DNA from: GWF2-50-93 sp041666985
GTDB lineage: Bacteria > Verrucomicrobiota > Lentisphaeria > Victivallales > GWF2-50-93
Assembly (NCBI GenBank): GCA_041666985.1
Contig: JBAYFV010000205.1
Coordinates: 1 to 6,873 of the forward strand
DNA length: 6,873 nucleotides
Reading direction: 5' to 3'
Shown here: positions 5,839-6,873 of the stretch, piece after piece
Numbering within the stretch: the first letter of the stretch is position 1
Layout of the letters: every line of letters begins with the position of its first letter
Notes under the pieces: model-generated
Told to the model about the DNA's origin: nothing
The model's database searches: none
Seen by the model: the letters and a program-made list of their open reading frames with translations, nothing else
Made by a program: the position numbers and the translations under genes

Positions 5839-6873
5839 ATGAAAAAAAGGATATTATCCCTGCTCCTGATTCTGGCGTTCGGCTCACTCTGCCTCTTCAC
5901 GGCAAATGCAACAAATCCACCGTCCGGGAAGGTGGAGGAAACATACAGTCCTTCGACACCCGGAGAATCCAAAGATGGAGAGACCCCGCAAACCTCCGGA
6001 GAGGAGGGGAAGACATTAAATGATACTGGCGACAGCCAAGAAAAGTGCAAATGTGAGAAAAAGCAGGATCCATCTGATCCGTCCAAGCCATCCGACGATC
6101 CATCCGGCAATGGCGATCCCGAATGCCTCCGTTTTACCATTCCATTCGGACAGATGCTCAACGAGCCTACTCTTTCAGGCGGTGAATTCCTTCTGTATTA
6201 CACCAGTTCCACCCCCCTCTTATTCTCGCCTCAGGGACTCCACTATTCTCATATGCTCTTCACCGGAATAAGCGGCGAAAAAACGAGCGGGCTTGCCACC
6301 GGAATATCGCGCGAAGTCACTCTTTTCACGCCGTATTCCGTCTCTGTCACCTATCAGTTCAAGGCCGGGGAGTCCGTCGGCAGGCCGATAAACGAAAACC
6401 GCACCTATGTCACAGTCCTCAAGATGACCGACGCTTCCGGCAATCCCGTCCTCGAAAATCCCGTCTACTACGACCTATATCCCGGCGGCGGCGATGTCTA
6501 CCGCTATTCGGTCGCCGACAAGAAGGTAGTTTCCATGACAACCTCCGCAGGAAGAACAATTCTCGCATCCGACCGCGGAGTGTCCCTTGATGTCGTTTAC
6601 GACACAGACGGCATCCTCCGCCAGCTAGACTCCGGTTCAGACGGCCTTGCCGACATTGTCACGATTGACGACTATAAATATGAGATAAGGATTTATCCGC
6701 CAGAGAATGCAGGAACAAAAAACACGTCCGGCATTTATGAACCGGTCGGCAGTCCCCATACCGTATGGACAGTCGAAAACCCCAACCGCAGCGATTCCGA
6801 ATATGATTTTGTCAAAATCACCAAGACTTCCGGCGGCACGACCTACGTATGGGACTGGGAATACAGCGAGGCC
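5839..6873 (+). CDS. N-terminal part of a secreted YD/RHS-like protein (partial)
   Basis: The frame is open to the last base of the window with no stop, so only the first 345 residues are visible. A signal peptide (MKKR, hydrophobic core to about 20, cleavage after ANA at 22-24) targets it for export. No lipobox surrounds C18. Residues 25-95 are a flexible acidic Pro/Ser/Gly/Lys linker with CKC at 70-72. From C96 the sequence becomes beta-rich. The part from about 255 to the edge, with VVYDTDG, YEIRIY (281-286), VWTVENPN (309-316) and TYVWDWEY near the end, resembles the region I know just before YD repeats in large RHS-like proteins of PVC bacteria. RHS repeats themselves, known to form a closed beta-shell that can hold a C-terminal toxin, are not inside the window. 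It lies 236 bases downstream of the PA14/FN3 gene in the same orientation. The RHS assignment rests on recognition of this N-terminal style and is unproven without the rest of the gene. Confidence 0.8.
   Translation, partial: MKKRILSLLLILAFGSLCLFTANATNPPSGKVEETYSPSTPGESKDGETPQTSGEEGKTLNDTGDSQEKCKCEKKQDPSDPSKPSDDPSGNGDPECLRFTIPFGQMLNEPTLSGGEFLLYYTSSTPLLFSPQGLHYSHMLFTGISGEKTSGLATGISREVTLFTPYSVSVTYQFKAGESVGRPINENRTYVTVLKMTDASGNPVLENPVYYDLYPGGGDVYRYSVADKKVVSMTTSAGRTILASDRGVSLDVVYDTDGILRQLDSGSDGLADIVTIDDYKYEIRIYPPENAGTKNTSGIYEPVGSPHTVWTVENPNRSDSEYDFVKITKTSGGTTYVWDWEYSEA

Noticed and set aside
5839..5910. Lipoprotein signal on the RHS-like protein
   Set aside because: C18 is preceded by Gly-Ser-Leu, with Leu rather than Gly, Ala or Ser at -1, and a normal ANA cleavage site follows.

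Overview
The window reads as a piece of a Gram-negative genome with large secreted multidomain proteins. All three genes lie on the + strand, have moderately GC-rich codons, and are separated by AT-richer gaps. The combination of FN3, PA14 and thrombospondin-type-3-like calcium motifs next to the N-terminus of a YD/RHS-type protein, with a membrane-anchored HEAT-like protein upstream, is a style I associate with the PVC superphylum (Lentisphaerota, Kiritimatiellota and Verrucomicrobiota types). That placement is an inference from protein style. No rRNA, tRNA or marker gene is present to confirm it.

Layout. Bases 1-363 are non-coding apart from a possible 15-codon gene tail at the extreme left. 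They carry a convergent pair of GTAG-type hairpin repeats and a candidate promoter. A 367-residue protein with one N-terminal membrane helix and HEAT-like helical repeats follows (364-1467, TTG start). A 67-base gap with a perfect 10-bp hairpin leads to a 1355-residue exported protein (1535-5602) with two FN3 modules, a PA14 module, calcium-loop linkers, beta-sandwich regions and two parts I cannot classify. Bases 5603-5838 hold five GTAG-hairpin repeats, four of them clear, that match the published description of REP elements. The third gene starts at 5839 and is cut by the window edge. Its 345 visible residues comprise a signal peptide, a long acidic Pro/Ser linker and a beta-rich region resembling the segment ahead of YD repeats in large RHS-like proteins.

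How they may work together (inference). Two exported proteins and one anchored helical-repeat protein in one orientation suggest a cell-envelope or secreted assembly. The PA14/FN3 protein could be an adhesive or carbohydrate-binding partner of the RHS-like protein, and the HEAT-like protein a periplasm-facing scaffold. Genes 1 and 2 are close enough to be co-transcribed. Gene 3 lies beyond a hairpin-rich gap and may be expressed separately. No enzyme active site, toxin domain, CRISPR array or transposase is visible in the window.
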